A stretch of DNA of 62,837 bases from Nocardia xishanensis NBRC 101358 (GCF_001613365.1 NZ_BDCF01000049.1:1-62837); one strand, 5' to 3'; shown: positions 16,518 through 26,087, numbered from the stretch's first letter. Notes: generated by a model from the sequence alone, not told the origin. A program made the numbers and translations.

Positions 16518-17042
16518 ATGGAACTCGTCGTAGGGCGGGTCGCCAAGTCGCACGGCGTGCGCGGCGAACTCGTCGTCGAGATCCGCACCGACGAACCCGA
16601 CGAGCGTTTCGCGGCGGGCGCCACCTTGCGTGGCCGCCTGCCGCGCTCGACCGAGGTTCGCGACTTCACCGTGGAGTCGGCCCGCGAGCACTCGGGCCGG
16701 CTCCTCGTGTTTCTCGCCGGGATCACCGACCGCACCGCCGCCGACGCGCTGCGCGGGACGCTGTTCCTGGTGGACAGCGAAGACCTGCCGCCCTCGGACG
16801 ATCCGGACGAGTACTACGACCACGAACTCGAAGGGCTCACCGTCGAGCTCACCGACGGCGCGGTCGTCGGGACGGTCACCGAGGTGCTGCATTCGGCTGC
16901 GGGAGAACTGCTTTCGGTGCGCGCCGCCGACGACGGGCGGGAGATCCTGATCCCGTTCGTCACCGCGATCGTGCCCACCGTGTCGGTCGCCGACGGGCTG
17001 GTGGTCATCGATCCGCCCGAGGGCCTGCTCGATCCCGAGTGA
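16518..17042 (+). CDS. rimM: Ribosome maturation factor RimM
   Basis: RimM binds the 30S head with uS19 and aids 16S processing. The 174-residue protein has the N-terminal block VVGRVAKSHGVRGELVVEI, the FLAGITDRTAADALRG segment, and a PRC-barrel half starting EYYDHELEGLTVEL and ending IPFVTAIVPTVSVADGLVVI. The ATG begins at the base after the khpA stop, so translation is probably coupled. Confidence 0.95.
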   Translation: MELVVGRVAKSHGVRGELVVEIRTDEPDERFAAGATLRGRLPRSTEVRDFTVESAREHSGRLLVFLAGITDRTAADALRGTLFLVDSEDLPPSDDPDEYYDHELEGLTVELTDGAVVGTVTEVLHSAAGELLSVRAADDGREILIPFVTAIVPTVSVADGLVVIDPPEGLLDPE

Positions 17043-17103
17043 TGGGCACGCCACGCGCTGTCGCGACCGGGCGCGGACAACTCGGTGGAACGAAGGGGCT
17101 GGG

Positions 17104-17787
17104 ATGAGGCTCGACGTCGTCACGATCTTTCCGGAGTACCTGGAGCCGCTGCGGACGGCGCTGCTCGGCAAGGCCATCGACAAGGGATTGATCTCCGTCG
17201 ACGTGCACGACCTGCGGCGCTGGACCCACGACGTGCACAAGTCGGTCGACGATTCGCCGTACGGCGGCGGCCCCGGCATGGTCATGAAGCCGACCGTGTG
17301 GGGCGACGCGTTGGACGAGGTGTGTCCCGACGACGCGCTGCTCGTGGTACCGACGCCGGCGGGCGTGCCGTTCACCCAGGCCACCGCCCAGCGCTGGGCG
17401 AACGAACAGCACCTGGTCTTCGCCTGCGGCCGCTACGAGGGCATCGACCAGCGCGTGTTCGACGACGCCGCGCGCCGGGTGCGCGTCGAAGAGGTGAGCA
17501 TCGGCGACTACGTCCTCATCGGAGGTGAGGCCGCGGTGCTGGTGATGACCGAGGCAGTGGTGCGGCTGCTGCCAGGAGTGCTGGGCAATCAGCAGTCCCA
17601 CCAAGAGGATTCGTTCTCCGACGGTCTGCTCGAAGGACCTTCCTACACCCGTCCCGTCAGCTGGCGCGGTCTGGACGTGCCGCCGATCCTGCTCTCCGGC
17701 GACCATGCGAAGGTCGCAGCCTGGCGCCGCGAACAAGCCCTCGCGCGCACCCGCGAACGTCGCCCGGACCTGCTGCCGCCGGATTGA
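17104..17787 (+). CDS. trmD: tRNA (guanine37-N1)-methyltransferase TrmD
   Basis: TrmD makes m1G37 in tRNA, preventing frameshifts. The 227-residue SPOUT enzyme shows MRLDVVTIFPEYLEPLR, the SAM-site flank DDSPYGGGPGMVMKP, CGRYEGIDQRVFD, and the knot region EVSIGDYVLIGGEAAVLVM. The C-terminal LPGVLGNQQSHQEDSF and GPSYTRPVSWRGLDVPPILL are also typical. In most bacteria rplS follows at once; here about 8.5 kb intervenes. Confidence 0.97.
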   Translation: MRLDVVTIFPEYLEPLRTALLGKAIDKGLISVDVHDLRRWTHDVHKSVDDSPYGGGPGMVMKPTVWGDALDEVCPDDALLVVPTPAGVPFTQATAQRWANEQHLVFACGRYEGIDQRVFDDAARRVRVEEVSIGDYVLIGGEAAVLVMTEAVVRLLPGVLGNQQSHQEDSFSDGLLEGPSYTRPVSWRGLDVPPILLSGDHAKVAAWRREQALARTRERRPDLLPPD

Positions 17788-17805
17788 GGCGCCGCCCGGT
17801 CACTG

Positions 17806-17844
17806 CCGTGGCATCGTGCGATCGGTCGACGCACGATGCCACGG
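17806..17844. terminator. Perfect 15-bp hairpin between convergent trmD and VOC genes
   Basis: CCGTGGCATCGTGCG (17806-17820) and its exact complement (17830-17844) flank a 9-base loop. Position between convergent stops suggests a bidirectional terminator ending the rpsP operon. Confidence 0.8.
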
Positions 17845-17875
17845 TTCCCGGGCATGGCGCAGCCGGTGCCGCGCG

Positions 17876-18244
17876 CTAGTCGGGCAACTGCGCCGTCGTG
17901 ATGCAGAACGGATGACCCGCCGGGTCGAGCAGTACCCTCCACCGGTCGCCGGGTTGGGTCGGTGCGGGCACGGCGCCCAGTGCGAGGGCGCGCTGCTCGC
18001 ACGCGTCGAGGTCGTCGTCGGCCGACAGGTCCAGGTGCACGATCGCGCTGCCAGGCCACACCGGCGGTTCGTAGTCGGCGATCCGCTGCGCGATGACCGC
18101 TAGACCGGACGGGATGCGGATCGCCGCGCTGCGGTCTTTGCTCCACAGCATGTGTCCGCCGAGCAGATCGAGGTAGAACCGCGCGAGCGCATCGGGGTCG
18201 GCGCAGTCCAGGGACAATCCCGCGATACGGAAAGGCTCTGTCAC
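17876..18244 (-). CDS. VOC family (glyoxalase/bleomycin resistance-like) protein
   Basis: The 122-residue protein follows the VOC pattern: RIAGLSLDCADPDALARFY, LLGGHMLWSKDR, IVHLDLSADDDLDACEQRAL and DPAGHPFCI. Two beta-alpha-beta-beta-beta units are expected. Substrate cannot be inferred. GTG 18244 gives a normal length and has TACACT seven bases upstream on this strand, suggesting a leaderless mRNA. Confidence 0.82.
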   Translation of the reverse strand: MTEPFRIAGLSLDCADPDALARFYLDLLGGHMLWSKDRSAAIRIPSGLAVIAQRIADYEPPVWPGSAIVHLDLSADDDLDACEQRALALGAVPAPTQPGDRWRVLLDPAGHPFCITTAQLPD

Positions 18245-18357
18245 GCAAGGGAGTGTAGGGCCGACCACATCTCCGCGCCGATCCGGGAGGTCATCGAGCC
18301 GTTCCGCATTCCGTTGGCGGCCGGGCGAATTCGTCCCGCCGTCCAGAACGCCTGCGA

Positions 18358-19209
18358 TCAGGGAAGCAAGCCGAGGCGGCGCGCGATCACCACGGCCTCG
18401 TGGCGGGTGTGCGCGTCGAGTTTGGTCATGGCGTTGCGCAGGTAGCTCTTGACCGTTTCCGCGCTGAGTGAAAGACGCTGCGCCACTTCCTGATTGGTGC
18501 AGCCGAGCGCGATCTCGGCCAGCACGTCCAGCTCTCTGCGGGACAGGCGCGGCGCGTCGGCGACGGGCCCGCCGGTGAGGGCGCGGCCGAGCCGGTCGCA
18601 AATTCCGTTCAGCCGCGTCCGCATTCGCTCGTCGCCTGCCGTGCGAGCCAAGCCGCGCAGTTCCGCGCCGATGTCGCGCAGTTCCTCGGCGAGGGCGGGC
18701 GCGGTGTCCGGCGTCGGGGCCGACATCTCGAGCAGTCGTAGTCGCCGGTCCACCTCGTCGCGGATCGCGATCTCGGTGGCCAGTCGCTTGCTCGCCTGCA
18801 CCACCAGGTCGGCGGCGCGATCGCCGAGCGGGCTCGCCCCGCGGGTCGCGGCGTAGAGCACCGCGCGCGAGCGGTCGTCCACGATCACCGGCACGGCAAG
18901 CACCGCGCGAATTCCCTCGCCCGAGACCGGCGCGTCGTAGTGGTGGGTGATGGAGGCGGCGTTACGGTAGTCGGCCACCGACGCCGGCCTGCGCATATCC
19001 ATCACCCGGCCGCCGAGGCCGGACTTGCGGAGCACGGTCAGTCCGCGCAGCCCGTTGGTCATCGTCCCGACGAACTCCGTGAGCAGCAGCGCGTCCTCGT
19101 GCACCTCGCCGCCGAAGACGACCGGCACGCCCGCCCGGTGCGCCACCCAGCGGATCTCGGCGCGCAGCGCGTCCGCGTCGCGCGGGCGCAGCAGGGGGCT
19201 GGTGGTCAA
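18358..19209 (-). CDS. GAF-domain LuxR-type transcriptional regulator
   Basis: A GAF-like sensor fills residues ~15-165 (VDDRSRAVLYAATRGASPLG is its late strand). A helical linker follows, then the LuxR HTH near the C-terminus: LSRRELDVLAEIALGCTNQE and VAQRLSLSAETVKSYLRNAM. The TTG at 19209 is chosen because AAAAGGGG lies a few bases upstream; no ATG fits in this region. It is transcribed divergently from two acyl-CoA ligase genes 95 bases away and probably controls them. Confidence 0.82.
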   Translation of the reverse strand: MTTSPLLRPRDADALRAEIRWVAHRAGVPVVFGGEVHEDALLLTEFVGTMTNGLRGLTVLRKSGLGGRVMDMRRPASVADYRNAASITHHYDAPVSGEGIRAVLAVPVIVDDRSRAVLYAATRGASPLGDRAADLVVQASKRLATEIAIRDEVDRRLRLLEMSAPTPDTAPALAEELRDIGAELRGLARTAGDERMRTRLNGICDRLGRALTGGPVADAPRLSRRELDVLAEIALGCTNQEVAQRLSLSAETVKSYLRNAMTKLDAHTRHEAVVIARRLGLLP

Positions 19210-19304
19210 AGACTCACCCCTTTTCGGGGGTAGTGACGAACGTGATGCGACCCACATCCTATTGCACACGAGGGTGGCGTGGATCACCGATGAGGAGAGA
19301 CGAG

Positions 19305-20948
19305 ATGAGCACGGACCTGGAATCGCGGGTGCGCGAACTGCTGGAGTGTTACGACGGACCGGAGGCGTGCGCGGCGGAACTGCTGTGCGACCGCCATCCC
19401 GCGGACCGCGTCGCGTTCACGGTGGTCGAGGCGGATCTGAGGGCCACCGATCTCACCTACGGAGAACTGCGCGAGCGTTCGGCTCGGTTCGCCGCGGCGC
19501 TGGCCGGTCTCGGCGTCGGCCGAGGCGATCGCGTCGCCACGCTGATGGGCAAGTCGGCCGATCTGATCGTGGCGCTGCTGGGCATCTGGCGACGCGGCGC
19601 GGTGCACGTGCCGCTGTTCACCGCTTTCGCGCCGCCGGCCATCGCCTTCCGGCTGGCGGCGAGCAGGGCCGCGCTGGTCGTCGCGGACACCGACCAGGCC
19701 GCGAAGCTGGCGCCGAGCGACGACATTCCCGCCGACGCGCCGTGGCGGCTGATCGTCGCGGGCGGCCCCGAAGAGGTCGGTCCTGGCACGCTGCGCTTCG
19801 CCGATCTGCTCGACGCGTACGCCGCCGACGACCCGCGCGCGGCCGCCGTCTCGGTGGGCGGTGACGGACTGCTGGTCCAGCTGTTCACCAGCGGCACCAC
19901 GGGGACGCCGAAGGGCGTGCCGATCCCGGTGCGCGCGCTGGCCTCCTTCCACGCGTATCAGGAGTTCGCGCTGGACGTCCGTCCCGACGACGTCTACTGG
20001 AACGCCGCCGATCCCGGCTGGGCGTACGGGCTGTACTACGCGATCCTGAGCCCGCTCGCCTCGGGAACCCGCAGCCTGATGTTGCACGCCGGGTTCTCCG
20101 CACCGCTCACCTGGCAGGTGCTCGAGCGGTTCGGGGTCACCAATTTCGCCGCCGCGCCCACCGTGTACCGGGCGCTGCGCGCCGACGACACCGCGCGGCC
20201 ATCGGGTTTCGCGCTGCGCCGCGCCTCCTCCGCGGGTGAACCGCTCACCCCCGAGGTCGTGGCCTGGTCGGCCAGGAACCTGGGCGTCGCCGTCCGCGAC
20301 CACTACGGGCAGACAGAGCACGGCATGGTCGTCTGCAACGCGTGGCACGACGAGATCGGCACCGACGCGCCACTCGGTTCGATGGGCAGGCAGCTGCCCG
20401 GCTGGACCTGCGCCGTGCTCGCCGAGGACGCCGACCGCGAGGCGGCGCCGGGCGAACTGGGCCGGGTAGCGATCGACACCGAACACAGTCCGCTGCTGTG
20501 GTTCCTCGGCTATCTCGACGCCCCCGAGCGCACCGCGCAGCGCTACACCGCCGACGGTCGCTGGTACCTCACCGGCGACGCCGGATCCCGCGACGCGGAC
20601 GGCTTCTTCCACTTCTCGGCCCGCGACGACGACGTGATCATCATGGCGGGCTACCGCATCGGCCCGTTCGAGGTGGAGAGCGTGCTCGTGCTGCACGAAC
20701 AGGTGGCGGAGGCCGCGGTGGTGGGTCTGCCGGACGAGCTGCGCGGTGAGGTGCTCGAAGCATTCGTGGTGCTGCGCAACGGATCCGCGGGCAGTGCTGA
20801 GCTGGCCGCCGAGCTACAGCAACTGGTCAAGGAGAAGTTCGCCGCGCACGCCTATCCGCGCCAGGTGCATTTCGTGACGAGCTTGCCCAAGACGCCCAGC
20901 GGCAAGGTTCAGCGTTTCGTGCTGCGGCAGCAGGGAGGCGCGCGATGA
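19305..20948 (+). CDS. AMP-binding acyl-CoA synthetase (MACS-like)
   Basis: The 547-residue adenylate-forming enzyme activates a carboxylic acid to its CoA ester. Core motifs are LFTSGTTGTPKGVPIPV (A3), DHYGQTEHGMVV (A5), WYLTGDAGSRDADG (A7), GYRIGPFEVES (A8) and PKTPSGKVQRFVL with the catalytic lysine (A10). The hinge sequence and the PLASGTRSLML region recall acetyl/medium-chain acyl-CoA synthetases, but the acid is unknown. ATG 19305 follows GAGGAG. Its stop overlaps the next ligase start by four bases (ATGA). Confidence 0.88.
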   Translation: MSTDLESRVRELLECYDGPEACAAELLCDRHPADRVAFTVVEADLRATDLTYGELRERSARFAAALAGLGVGRGDRVATLMGKSADLIVALLGIWRRGAVHVPLFTAFAPPAIAFRLAASRAALVVADTDQAAKLAPSDDIPADAPWRLIVAGGPEEVGPGTLRFADLLDAYAADDPRAAAVSVGGDGLLVQLFTSGTTGTPKGVPIPVRALASFHAYQEFALDVRPDDVYWNAADPGWAYGLYYAILSPLASGTRSLMLHAGFSAPLTWQVLERFGVTNFAAAPTVYRALRADDTARPSGFALRRASSAGEPLTPEVVAWSARNLGVAVRDHYGQTEHGMVVCNAWHDEIGTDAPLGSMGRQLPGWTCAVLAEDADREAAPGELGRVAIDTEHSPLLWFLGYLDAPERTAQRYTADGRWYLTGDAGSRDADGFFHFSARDDDVIIMAGYRIGPFEVESVLVLHEQVAEAAVVGLPDELRGEVLEAFVVLRNGSAGSAELAAELQQLVKEKFAAHAYPRQVHFVTSLPKTPSGKVQRFVLRQQGGAR

Positions 20949-22606
20949 CCCCCGCGCTGCCGAGCTACGCCTCGGGCACCTCGGACGCGCCGCTGCTCGG
21001 CGACACCATCGGCGCCAACCTGGACCGCACGGCGGCGGCGCATCCCGACCGGGAAGCGTTGGTGGACTTGCCGGCCGGCCGCCACTGGACCTATCGCGAG
21101 CTGGTCGAGGCCGTCGACGCGCTCGCGTCCGGCCTCGCCGCCTGCGGCCTCGGCAAGGGCGATCGCGTCGGCATCTGGGCGCCGAACTGCGCGGAGTGGT
21201 TCCTCGTCCAGTACGCCACCGCCAAACTGGGCGCGATCCTGGTCAACATCAATCCGGCCTACCGCACCAGCGAACTCGGGTATGTGCTTCGCCAGGCCGG
21301 GGTTCGGATGCTGATCGCCGCGCCGGAGTTCAAGACCTCGAACTATGTCGCGATGATCGAGGAGGTGCGGCCCGAATGCCCCGGCCTCGAGCAGGTTTTG
21401 ATCCTCGGTGATCCGGCGTGGGTCGCGGCGGCGGACGCGCCGATCGACACCGAGCGGCTGGCCGCGATCGCGCCGACGCTTTCCGCCGACGATCCGATCA
21501 ACATCCAGTACACCTCGGGTACGACGGGTTTCCCGAAGGGCGCGACCCTCAGCCACCACAACATCTTGAACAACGGGTATTTCGTGGGTGAGCTGTGCGG
21601 ATACACGGAGCAGGACCGGATCTGCGTGCCGGTGCCGTTCTATCACTGCTTCGGCATGGTCATGGGCAATCTGGCCGCCACCAGTCACGGTGCGGCGGTG
21701 GTGATTCCGGCGCCGTCGTTCGATCCGTCCGCCACGCTCGCCGCGGTCGCGCAAGAGCGGTGCACCTCCCTCTACGGCGTGCCGACGATGTTCATCGCCG
21801 TGCTGGCCGAACTGGACTCGACGCTCGAGAAGACCGGAGCGACACCGGATCTGTCCAGTCTGCGCACCGGCATCATGGCGGGCTCGCCGTGTCCGGTCGA
21901 GGTGATGAAGCGGGTCATCGATCGGCTCGGCATGCACGAGGTGTGCATCTGTTACGGCATGACGGAGACCTCACCGGTGGCCACCCAGACCCGCCGCGAC
22001 GACGACCTGGACCGCAGGACCGCGACCGTCGGCCGCGTCGGCCCGCACCTGGAGGTCAAGATCGTCGATCCGGCAACGGGTCTGACGGTTCCGCGCGGCG
22101 AACCCGGCGAACTGTGCACCCGCGGCTACTCGGTGATGCTCGGCTACTGGGACCAGCCGGACAAGACCGCCGAAGCCATCGACGCGGCCCGCTGGATGCA
22201 CACCGGCGACGTCGGCGTCATGGACGCCGACGGCTACGTCGCCGTGACCGGACGGATCAAGGACATGGTCATCCGCGGCGGCGAGAACATCTACCCCCGC
22301 GAAATCGAGGAGTTCCTCTACACCCACCCCGACATTCTCGACGCCCAGGTGATCGGCGTCCCCGACGAGAAGTACGGCGAGGAGCTGATGGCCTGGATTC
22401 GCATGCGCGAGGGCGCGACTCCCCTCGACGCCGGAGCCCTGCGCGCCTTCTGCACCGGCAAACTCGCCCACTTCAAAATTCCCCGCTACGTCCACATCGT
22501 CGACGAATTCCCGATGACGGTGACAGGCAAGATCCGCAAGGCCGAAATGCGGGAAATGGCAAAGGAGCTCATAGCCCAACCTCGAGCATCCCAACGCGAC
22601 AACTGA
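20945..22606 (+). CDS. Fatty-acid/acyl-CoA ligase (FadD-like, AMP-binding)
   Basis: The second adenylate-forming ligase (553 residues) carries QYTSGTTGFPKGATLSHHNI (A3), CICYGMTETSPVATQ (A5), WMHTGDVGVMDADGY (A7), IRGGENIYPREIEEFLY (A8) and FPMTVTGKIRKAEM (A10). The first half, including WAPNCAEWFLVQYATAKLGA and LVNINPAYRTSEL, matches medium/long-chain FadD enzymes. It is translationally coupled to the ligase before it and presumably controlled by the GAF-LuxR regulator. Confidence 0.9.
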   Translation: MTPALPSYASGTSDAPLLGDTIGANLDRTAAAHPDREALVDLPAGRHWTYRELVEAVDALASGLAACGLGKGDRVGIWAPNCAEWFLVQYATAKLGAILVNINPAYRTSELGYVLRQAGVRMLIAAPEFKTSNYVAMIEEVRPECPGLEQVLILGDPAWVAAADAPIDTERLAAIAPTLSADDPINIQYTSGTTGFPKGATLSHHNILNNGYFVGELCGYTEQDRICVPVPFYHCFGMVMGNLAATSHGAAVVIPAPSFDPSATLAAVAQERCTSLYGVPTMFIAVLAELDSTLEKTGATPDLSSLRTGIMAGSPCPVEVMKRVIDRLGMHEVCICYGMTETSPVATQTRRDDDLDRRTATVGRVGPHLEVKIVDPATGLTVPRGEPGELCTRGYSVMLGYWDQPDKTAEAIDAARWMHTGDVGVMDADGYVAVTGRIKDMVIRGGENIYPREIEEFLYTHPDILDAQVIGVPDEKYGEELMAWIRMREGATPLDAGALRAFCTGKLAHFKIPRYVHIVDEFPMTVTGKIRKAEMREMAKELIAQPRASQRDN

Positions 22607-22728
22607 TCTCGCACGGTCCGGGTAACTCACCGGGTACGCCCAAAACTCACCCCGCCCCCAACCGCCGGCCCGGCGCGAAACTCCCGACGCGCCCACAACC
22701 GGCCTTAAACTCGGAGAGGCGGAACAGC

Positions 22729-22734
22729 TAGGGT
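22729..22734 (+). promoter_or_regulatory. -10-like TAGGGT before tex
   Basis: TAGGGT ends eight bases before the tex GTG, matching the spacing expected of a leaderless actinobacterial mRNA. A second candidate TAAACT occurs about 20 bases further upstream. No strong -35 was seen. Confidence 0.35.
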
Positions 22735-22742
22735 GGCTGGTC

Positions 22743-25169
22743 GTGACGACAGCGCCCGAGATCGCAAGTCCAGATCCGAACAGCACCGACACGACCGCCG
22801 CCGCACCGACCGGCGCCGCCCCGGCCAGCGTGGGCAGGCGGCTCGCCGACGAACTCGGGGTGCGCGAGAGCCAGGTCCGCGCCGCGGTCGAGCTGCTCGA
22901 CGCGGGGTCGACCGTGCCGTTCATCGCGCGTTACCGCAAGGAAGTGACCGGCGGGCTGGACGACGCGCAGCTGCGCCAGCTCGACGAGCGGCTGTCCTAC
23001 CTGCGCGAACTGGACGAGCGCCGGGGCGCGATCATCGAATCCATCCGTGGCCAGGGCAAACTCGACGACGCGCTGCTCGGTCAGCTGATGCTGGCCGAGA
23101 CCAAGGCCCGCCTGGAGGACATCTACCTGCCGTACAAGCCGAAGCGGCGCACCAAGGCGCAGATCGCGCGCGAGGCGGGTCACGAGCCGGTGGCCGACGC
23201 GCTGATCGGCGATCCGTCCACCGATCCGGCCCAGTACACCGCCGAGCAGCTGGACGGCGCACGCGCGATCCTGGTCGAGCGGTTCGCCGAGGACGCGGAT
23301 CTGGTAGGCGAGCTGCGCGAGCTGATGTGGAACCGCGGCCAGATCACCTCGAAGGTGCGTCCAGGCAAGGAGGAGGCGGGCGCGAAGTTCGCCGACTACT
23401 TCGAGTTCGACGAGCCGTTCCACAAGCTGCCCTCGCACCGCGTGCTCGCGCTGCTGCGCGGCGAGAAGGAGGACGTGCTCTCCCTGCACCTGGAGCCGGA
23501 CGCGGAGGAGCCGGCTCCGGGGGAGCGCACCGTCTACGAAGGCCGGATCGCGGTGCGTTTCGGCATCGCCGACCGTGGCCGCCCCGCCGATTCCTGGTTG
23601 CTGGACACGGTGCGCTGGGCGTGGCGCACCAAGCTTCAGGTCAGCCTGGGCATCGACATCAGGATGCGGCTGCGCCAGGCCGCGGAGAAGGACGCGGTCG
23701 ACGTGTTCGCCGCCAACCTGCGCGATCTGCTGCTCGCCGCGCCCGCGGGCACGCGGACCACGATGGGCCTCGACCCGGGCTACCGCACCGGGGTGAAGGT
23801 CGCTGTCGTGGACGCCACCGGCAAGGTCGTGGCCACCGAGGTGATCTACCCGCACAAGCCGCAGGGACAGACGGAGAAGTCGCTCGCCGTGCTCGGCGCG
23901 CTGGTCGCGCGGTTCGGCGTCGAGCTGATCGCGATCGGCAACGGCACCGCGTCGCGCGAGACCGATGCCCTTGCCGCCGAGCTGATCTCCCGCATCGCCG
24001 CATCGTCGGAAAACGGGGCGAACAAGCCGACCAAGATCGTGGTCTCGGAGGCGGGCGCCTCGGTGTACTCGGCCTCCGCTTACGCCTCCCAGGAACTGCC
24101 GGACATGGACGTGTCGCTGCGCGGCGCGGTGTCCATCGCGCGCCGCCTGCAGGATCCGCTCGCGGAGCTGGTGAAGATCGACCCGAAGTCCATCGGCGTC
24201 GGGCAGTACCAGCACGACGTCTCGGAGACGCTGCTGGCCCGTTCGCTCGGCGCGGTGGTCGAGGACGCGGTGAACGCGGTCGGCGTCGACGTCAACACCG
24301 CCTCGGTGCCGTTGCTCTCCCGAGTCTCGGGCATCGCGTCGTCGGTGGCGGAAAGCATTGTGGCGCATCGGGACCAGCACGGTCCGTTCCGCAGCCGCAC
24401 CGCGCTGCTCGACGTGCCCCGGCTGGGTCCGAAGGCGTTCGAACAGTGCGCGGGCTTCCTGCGCATCCGCGACGGCGAGGACCCGCTGGACAGCTCAGCG
24501 GTGCACCCAGAGGCCTATCCGGTGGTCCGGCGCATCCTGGAGTCCACCGGCCGCGGAGTGACCGAGCTGATCGGCAACACCACGGCGTTGCGCGCGCTGC
24601 GTGCCGCGGAGTTCACCGACGAGAAGTTCGGCGTCCCGACCGTCACCGACATCATCAGCGAGCTCGAGAAGCCGGGCCGCGATCCGCGCCCCGAGTTCAA
24701 GACCGCCGAGTTCGCCGCCGGCGTCGAGAAGGTCGCCGACCTGAAGCCGGGCATGGTGCTCGAAGGCGTGGTCACCAATGTCGCCGCGTTCGGCGCGTTC
24801 GTCGACGTGGGCGTGCACCAGGACGGCCTGGTGCACGTCTCGGCCATGTCGCACACCTTCGTCAAGGATCCGCGCGAAGTCGTCAAGTCCGGTGACGTGG
24901 TGAAGGTGAAGGTGCTCGAGGTCGATGTCGCCCGTCAGCGCATCGGACTTTCGCTGCGCCTGGACGACGAGCCGGGCGCGCCCGCGAAGAACGAGCGCGG
25001 CGGGAATCGCGGCCAGGGCGGCGGACGGCAAGGTGAAGACGGCAAGCAGCGGCAGAATGGTCGGGGACGGCAGCAGCAAGGCCGCGGTCAAGGCAATCAG
25101 CGGCGCAATGCCCCCGCGCCGAGCGGTTCCATGGCCGACGCGCTGCGCCGGGCAGGTTTCGGACAGTAG
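22743..25169 (+). CDS. tex: Tex-family RNA-binding transcription accessory protein
   Basis: The 808-residue protein has the Tex architecture: an N-terminal helical part with STVPFIARYRKEVTGGLDDA, a YqgF/RNase H-like domain starting GLDPGYRTGVKVAVVDATGK (~342), helix-hairpin-helix repeats (SRVSGIASSVAESIV; LLDVPRLGPKAFEQCAGFLR) and an S1 domain GMVLEGVVTNVAAFGAFVDV to ~735. The last ~65 residues are Gly/Gln/Arg-rich, likely a disordered RNA-binding tail. Tex acts on RNA polymerase or RNA. Start GTG 22743. Confidence 0.95.
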   Translation: MTTAPEIASPDPNSTDTTAAAPTGAAPASVGRRLADELGVRESQVRAAVELLDAGSTVPFIARYRKEVTGGLDDAQLRQLDERLSYLRELDERRGAIIESIRGQGKLDDALLGQLMLAETKARLEDIYLPYKPKRRTKAQIAREAGHEPVADALIGDPSTDPAQYTAEQLDGARAILVERFAEDADLVGELRELMWNRGQITSKVRPGKEEAGAKFADYFEFDEPFHKLPSHRVLALLRGEKEDVLSLHLEPDAEEPAPGERTVYEGRIAVRFGIADRGRPADSWLLDTVRWAWRTKLQVSLGIDIRMRLRQAAEKDAVDVFAANLRDLLLAAPAGTRTTMGLDPGYRTGVKVAVVDATGKVVATEVIYPHKPQGQTEKSLAVLGALVARFGVELIAIGNGTASRETDALAAELISRIAASSENGANKPTKIVVSEAGASVYSASAYASQELPDMDVSLRGAVSIARRLQDPLAELVKIDPKSIGVGQYQHDVSETLLARSLGAVVEDAVNAVGVDVNTASVPLLSRVSGIASSVAESIVAHRDQHGPFRSRTALLDVPRLGPKAFEQCAGFLRIRDGEDPLDSSAVHPEAYPVVRRILESTGRGVTELIGNTTALRALRAAEFTDEKFGVPTVTDIISELEKPGRDPRPEFKTAEFAAGVEKVADLKPGMVLEGVVTNVAAFGAFVDVGVHQDGLVHVSAMSHTFVKDPREVVKSGDVVKVKVLEVDVARQRIGLSLRLDDEPGAPAKNERGGNRGQGGGRQGEDGKQRQNGRGRQQQGRGQGNQRRNAPAPSGSMADALRRAGFGQ

Positions 25170-25202
25170 GAGCCAGCGCGGGGCGGAGGGATGTAGGCGG
25201 CC

Positions 25203-26087
25203 ATGCGACGGTGGCTCGAGGAAGACGTGATCGCGCACGGCCGCCTGCCTCTGCTGTTCTTCCTCTTCGGCTTCATCATCGGATTTCTGTTCATCCGGCT
25301 CAGCGTCCGGATGATCAGGGCCGAGGTGCGCTGGTGGCCGGGCAATCTGCGCGCCGGGTCGGTGCACGTCCACCACATGGTGTTCGGCGTGATCATGGTG
25401 CTCGGGTCCGGGCTCGGCTTGGTCGCCGTCTACGAAGACGGCAGCAGTGCCACCGGGGCCGCGCTGTCGGCGGCGTTCGGCGTCGGCGCCGCCCTGGTGC
25501 TCGACGAGTTCGCGCTGATCTACTACCTGCGCGACGTGTACTGGGAGGAGCAAGGCCGCACCTCGGTGGACGCGGTCTTCGTCGCGCTGGCCGTGACCGG
25601 GCTGCTGCTGCTCGGCTTCCATCCGCTGTCGTTGTTGGAGATCAACGACTTCCGCGACTCCATCGGCACCGCCGCGCGGATCGTGGCGATCATGTTCGCG
25701 TTCACGAACCTGACGCTCGCCGCGATCGTCATCGCCAAGGGCAAGATCTGGACCGGCCTGTTCGGCATGTTCTTCCCGCCGCTGCTCGTGGTCGGCGCGC
25801 TGCGACTGAGCAGGCCGGGCGCGCCGTGGGCGCGGTGGCGCTATGCCGATCGGGGGCGGCTGATGTCCCGGGCCATCGTGCGGGAGCGCCGGTATCGGAG
25901 GCCGGTCATCCGGGCCAAGATCTTCGTGCAGGACCTGGTCGCGGGTAAACCGAGTGTCGAGCACGTCCGCACCGCGACGGAGGCGGAGCTGGCCAGGACC
26001 GTGGTCGCGGCGCCGCCCGCGCCACACCGGGAGCACCACTACCATTTGCCGTGGACCGCGGCCGAGCACGCCGAGGAGCACTTTTGA
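25203..26087 (+). CDS. Integral membrane protein of unknown function
   Basis: About six hydrophobic helices are visible between residues 15 and 205, including LPLLFFLFGFIIGFLFIRLS and GKIWTGLFGMFFPPLLVVGA. Conserved-looking polar spots occur in or beside helices: VHVHHMVFG, YEDGSS, DEFALIYYLRD and HPLSLLEINDFRDS. The charged C-terminal tail ends with a histidine cluster, HREHHYHLPW then AEHAEEHF, which might bind metal. I do not recognise a family. The ATG follows GGAG weakly; it is 33 bases after tex. Confidence 0.78.
   Translation: MRRWLEEDVIAHGRLPLLFFLFGFIIGFLFIRLSVRMIRAEVRWWPGNLRAGSVHVHHMVFGVIMVLGSGLGLVAVYEDGSSATGAALSAAFGVGAALVLDEFALIYYLRDVYWEEQGRTSVDAVFVALAVTGLLLLGFHPLSLLEINDFRDSIGTAARIVAIMFAFTNLTLAAIVIAKGKIWTGLFGMFFPPLLVVGALRLSRPGAPWARWRYADRGRLMSRAIVRERRYRRPVIRAKIFVQDLVAGKPSVEHVRTATEAELARTVVAAPPAPHREHHYHLPWTAAEHAEEHF

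Noticed and set aside
19205..19240. TCACCCC-TTTTC-GGGGGTAGTGA partial palindrome before the LuxR gene
   Set aside because: It coincides with the AAAAGGGG ribosome-binding site, needs a two-base bulge and has no second copy, so operator status is not supported.
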